Both the position numbers and the translations under genes were made by a program. A stretch of DNA of 7,141 nucleotides from the NCBI GenBank assembly GCA_937899935.1, contig CALCOW010000464.1:1-7141 (forward strand). The letters run 5' to 3'. Positions 5,037-7,141 of the stretch are shown here, in pieces (positions within the stretch are counted from its first letter, which is position 1; every line of letters begins with the position of its first letter). The notes under the pieces were generated by a model. That model made no database searches. It was not told the origin of the DNA and worked only from the letters and a program-made list of their open reading frames with translations. Source of the DNA: an uncultured Phycisphaerae bacterium (GTDB taxonomy: Bacteria; Planctomycetota; Phycisphaerae; Phycisphaerales; SM1A02).

Positions 5037-6505
5037 CACGTCCAATCGATTGCACGGGGATCTCGATCGATAATGACCAGGTCCGCAACATTCCCGGGCT
5101 TGAGTGTGCCCGACTGAGTAAAGCCACACACACGAGCGGCATCTTGGGTATAGGCGCGCCAACTCTCTTCAAGCGTCAGACACTGGTGTTTATCAAAGCC
5201 CTCGATCGCAGGACAGACCATTGCGGCGGCCATACCCAACCATGGATCACTACTGACCACCGGCCAATCGGATCCAAATGCAAGAACGGCTCCATTCTGT
5301 ACCAGTGAGCGTAGTGGAAAGCTCTGCTTAATACGTGCGGCACCAAGCTTCTGCAACAGCGCTGGCGCATCGCTACGCCGATGCTCGGGCTGCATCGATA
5401 CAAACTGGCCTGAAAGACGAGCCACATCTTCTGGTTGAATCTGTTGTGCATGCTCAAACGTCGGTGACAGAGCCCACTGGTGCGCCTCGACCATATCGAT
5501 GGCTCTGGTCAGCGCCGCATCACCAATCACATGCATCACTGGCGTCAGACCTTTCTCAGCTAAGAACCCACCCCACTTCTCAAAGGTGTCATCGGTGGCC
5601 ATTTCAACCCATTGGCCAACTGAATCATTTGCATCGTTGTAGGGTGCATGCAGACGTGCGGTTCCGGAACCCATGGTTCCATCAACAAAAGCCTTGTGAC
5701 CGGCCATCGCGAGCATGTCACTGTCTTCAAAGGCCTCGGCAAAGCTCACGTCTAGCGGCCAATCACGATCGAGTAGGACCACGCGCGTCCGCAACGTGAG
5801 TTGGTCTCGCATTGGCATCAATACCTCTTCAACCTCACGCCGATATTCCATGCTGCGCACGGCGGTGAGCCCTTGGGCATTAAGTTGGCCCTGTGCCACG
5901 GCAAGGGCTTGCTGACGCGCCTGAACACTCACGGTTGGAATGATTGGGTTGACGAGGTGCCAGGCTGCAGCTTCTACCAATAGTCCGGTCGGCAGACCAC
6001 TGTTGGCACCGGTGGTCCAACGCACAATGCGCCCCCCATCGGGGTCCCGACGTTGCCGATCGATCCCCGCCCGTTGGAGCACCGCGTCATTGACCACCAT
6101 GGCGTGTAGATCTGCTCGATGACAAATAACTGGGCGATGACCTGCTGCTCGCAACCAAGAGAGATCAGGCAGGACGTGATCTTCCCACTGTGTTTCATTC
6201 CAGCCACTGGCAATCAACCAACGCTCGGCCGGTAGTGTCTGATGCCTCTCAAAGATCGCTTGCTCAAACGCTTCACGGCTACGCACCTTACTTAAGTCAA
6301 GCTGCAATTGGGATTCAGCGCCATAGACGAGATGTAAATGACTGTCGATCATCCCTGGTACCACGTACCCTCCGGCGCCATCGATCTCTCGATCATGCTG
6401 GCAATCACTGGTCTTCGGTAGTATCAGTCCCTGATCAATAACCATTGATCCCCGTTGGGCGGGTTGCTCTGGTTCAGTCAGAAAGATGTTCGACAAATGA
6501 GTCAT
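4976..6505 (-). CDS. YtcJ-type amidohydrolase (Amidohydro_3 family)
   Basis: A cytoplasmic metal-dependent hydrolase of 509 residues. Family members, such as N-substituted formamide deformylase, hydrolyse C-N bonds of varied substrates; the substrate here cannot be told. Motifs in order: PGMIDSHLHL with the metal-binding HxH (His56, His58); IASGWNETQW (98-107); VICHRADLHAMVVN (126-139); KAFVDGTMGSGTA (271-283, Lys271); MHVIGDAALTRAID (324-337, His325); FEHAQQI (350-356, His352); FGSDWPV (410-416, Asp413); and the C-terminal NVADLVIIDRDP (472-483). The set is complete, so it should be active. No signal peptide is seen and the start lacks a clear ribosome binding site. The gene was the first of an amidohydrolase-moaC pair; downstream only a moaC fragment remains. 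It diverges from the lipoprotein gene at 6608. Confidence 0.9.
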   Translation of the reverse strand: MTHLSNIFLTEPEQPAQRGSMVIDQGLILPKTSDCQHDREIDGAGGYVVPGMIDSHLHLVYGAESQLQLDLSKVRSREAFEQAIFERHQTLPAERWLIASGWNETQWEDHVLPDLSWLRAAGHRPVICHRADLHAMVVNDAVLQRAGIDRQRRDPDGGRIVRWTTGANSGLPTGLLVEAAAWHLVNPIIPTVSVQARQQALAVAQGQLNAQGLTAVRSMEYRREVEEVLMPMRDQLTLRTRVVLLDRDWPLDVSFAEAFEDSDMLAMAGHKAFVDGTMGSGTARLHAPYNDANDSVGQWVEMATDDTFEKWGGFLAEKGLTPVMHVIGDAALTRAIDMVEAHQWALSPTFEHAQQIQPEDVARLSGQFVSMQPEHRRSDAPALLQKLGAARIKQSFPLRSLVQNGAVLAFGSDWPVVSSDPWLGMAAAMVCPAIEGFDKHQCLTLEESWRAYTQDAARVCGFTQSGTLKPGNVADLVIIDRDPRAIDWTCERPKVLLTMVGGHVVYDAR

Positions 6506-6558
6506 GGTGTTACAGGTGTTCTGAATAACAGGAACATCGCCAAGCGGAGCCGCTCATG

Positions 6559-6572
6559 TAGAATGCATGCTA
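6559..6572. promoter_or_regulatory. near-palindrome, counterpart of 3878-3891
   Basis: TAGAATGCATGCTA differs from the copy 1 palindrome by one base (G for T), which breaks one symmetric pair and turns the minus-strand hexamer into TAGCAT. Confidence 0.4.
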
Positions 6573-6595
6573 AGGTGTTAACACTCATCTGTAAC
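6567..6595 (-). promoter_or_regulatory. candidate promoter reading toward the amidohydrolase
   Basis: The minus strand has GTTACA (6595-6590), a 17-bp spacer and TAGCAT (6572-6567, 4/6 to -10), giving a leader of about 55 nt before the ATG at 6505. The same geometry is kept in copy 1. The rest of the spacer (6506-6548) shows nothing recognisable. Confidence 0.4.
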
Positions 6596-6597
6596 CT

Positions 6598-6601
6598 GGA
6601 G
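6598..6601 (+). promoter_or_regulatory. ribosome binding site of the copy 2 lipoprotein
   Basis: GGAG followed by six T and the ATG at 6608; the same site and spacing occur in copy 1. Confidence 0.75.
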
Positions 6602-6607
6602 TTTTTT

Positions 6608-7141
6608 ATGTGCCAAGCCATTAAAAGATCGCTCTTCTGCGTAACTACATTATCCCTGCTCTGCTTGGCTTCCTGTGGCAAAGAAGAAAGTAGCCATCCT
6701 CTGGCCAGCACCCCACGCAGTGATGGTCCAAGCAAGGCTACATCTCCTACCAAGCCTCCCGCACCTGCCAAGGGCGAAGATGCAAAAACACCACCGGCAC
6801 CCAGCACCGGCCAGGCGAATCCTGCGGCCAGCACCAGCGATGATTCAAGCGCTGGGGAATTCAATGTCCCGCCTGCCGAATCAGCGACTGACTCCAATGC
6901 TGGTGATCAATCAACAAGCACGGACAGTCCAGCATCGGCATCGACGCCGGACCAGACGGGCCTCATTCCAGAATTCCCTGGCCCCATCACGGCCGCCACT
7001 TGGCAAACAACGCCCACAAGGCTAGACATGCTCATCGGCCCCATGCCGGCCGCCTGGCATCGGGCCAATCAAGCCACCTCAAGTATGGAGAAAATAGCCT
7101 TCGACGTCCAAGGACCTGACGGTGGCCCCGTAGCGCGCCTT
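6608..7141 (+). CDS. Ser/Pro/Ala/Thr-rich lipoprotein, runs off the right edge
   Basis: The frame is open for 178 codons to the window edge without a stop. It has a lipoprotein signal (IKRSLFCVTTLSLLCL) and a lipobox LASC with Cys23 lipidated, followed by Gly, so it is probably sorted to the outer membrane. Residues about 35-120 are a low-complexity linker rich in Pro, Ala, Ser, Thr and Asp, as in surface-tethering spacers. From about residue 122 a folded part begins (FPGPITAATW, then MPAAWHRANQ, SSMEKIAFDVQGPDGG). This loosely recalls a planctomycete lipoprotein domain of unknown function, but I cannot name it with confidence. The first 46 residues are paralogous to the lipoprotein at 3927; the rest is unrelated to cytochrome P460. 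The amidohydrolase gene diverges from it 102 bp upstream. Confidence 0.85.
   Translation, partial: MCQAIKRSLFCVTTLSLLCLASCGKEESSHPLASTPRSDGPSKATSPTKPPAPAKGEDAKTPPAPSTGQANPAASTSDDSSAGEFNVPPAESATDSNAGDQSTSTDSPASASTPDQTGLIPEFPGPITAATWQTTPTRLDMLIGPMPAAWHRANQATSSMEKIAFDVQGPDGGPVARL

Larger units (their letters stand above)
6549..6755. repeat. direct repeat B, copy 2
   Basis: Counterpart of 3868-4077, starting in GCCGCTCA (6549-6556). It covers part of the divergent spacer and about 50 codons of the lipoprotein gene. Here it sits in its probable original place, next to the start of the intact amidohydrolase. Confidence 0.88.

Noticed and set aside
3647..6755. Assembly artefact as the cause of the repeats
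   Set aside because: Repeat copies differ at about one base in seven and contain indels, too much for a mis-assembled duplicate.
3868..6755. Composite transposon or insertion sequence behind the duplication
   Set aside because: No transposase, terminal inverted repeats or target-site duplication is visible; the junctions show only short microhomologies.
6502..6897. 131-codon minus-strand open frame opposite the copy 2 lipoprotein
   Set aside because: It is the antisense shadow of a clear lipoprotein gene, and its similarity to the frame at 3815-4291 follows from the DNA repeat.

Overview
The window looks like ordinary chromosome from a Gram-negative (diderm) bacterium with balanced base composition. 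It carries two lipoprotein genes with clear lipoboxes and a predicted periplasmic haem protein. The rhomboid type, the fragment of a 2-oxoacid:ferredoxin oxidoreductase gene and the Ser/Pro/Ala/Thr-rich lipoprotein would suit the Planctomycetota (perhaps Phycisphaerae-like). That placement is inference from protein style only. No tRNA, rRNA, CRISPR array, insertion sequence or phage gene was seen.

Left half (1-3808), housekeeping genes: citrate synthase on the minus strand (53-1207, TTG start with a strong ribosome binding site); a 245-bp divergent spacer; a plus-strand pair made of a rhomboid-family protein with a helical C-terminal extension (1453-2670) and trpF (2667-3344), overlapping by ATGA; then moaC on the minus strand (3341-3808). 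trpF and moaC converge so tightly that their stop codons share one CTAG.

Right half (3647-7141), a rearranged tandem duplication. Copy 2 keeps the presumed older layout: a moaC 5' end (now a pseudogene, 4807-4969), an intact YtcJ-type amidohydrolase (4976-6505), a divergent spacer, then a lipoprotein gene that runs off the right edge (6608 onward). Copy 1 has intact moaC, only the last 20 codons of the amidohydrolase (3815-3874), the same spacer and promoter region, and a lipoprotein signal sequence (3927-4163) leading into a cytochrome P460 domain (4189-4686, open from about 4105). Copy 1 ends in the first 35 codons of a korA-like gene (4708-4812), which abuts the copy 2 moaC fragment. The two repeat pairs are each about 86% identical by eye, so they probably date from one old event and are not assembly artefacts.

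The amidohydrolase and moaC were probably an operon (6-nt gap, still visible in copy 2). After duplication each gene survived in a different copy. A deletion between two 8-bp GCCGCTCA repeats removed about 1.5 kb and placed the operon's likely promoter directly in front of moaC. The same region produced a chimeric lipoprotein/cytochrome P460 gene, now split by a +1 frameshift at a run of eight A. It may be a decaying pseudogene, a phase-variable gene, a gene read by slippage, or a sequencing error.
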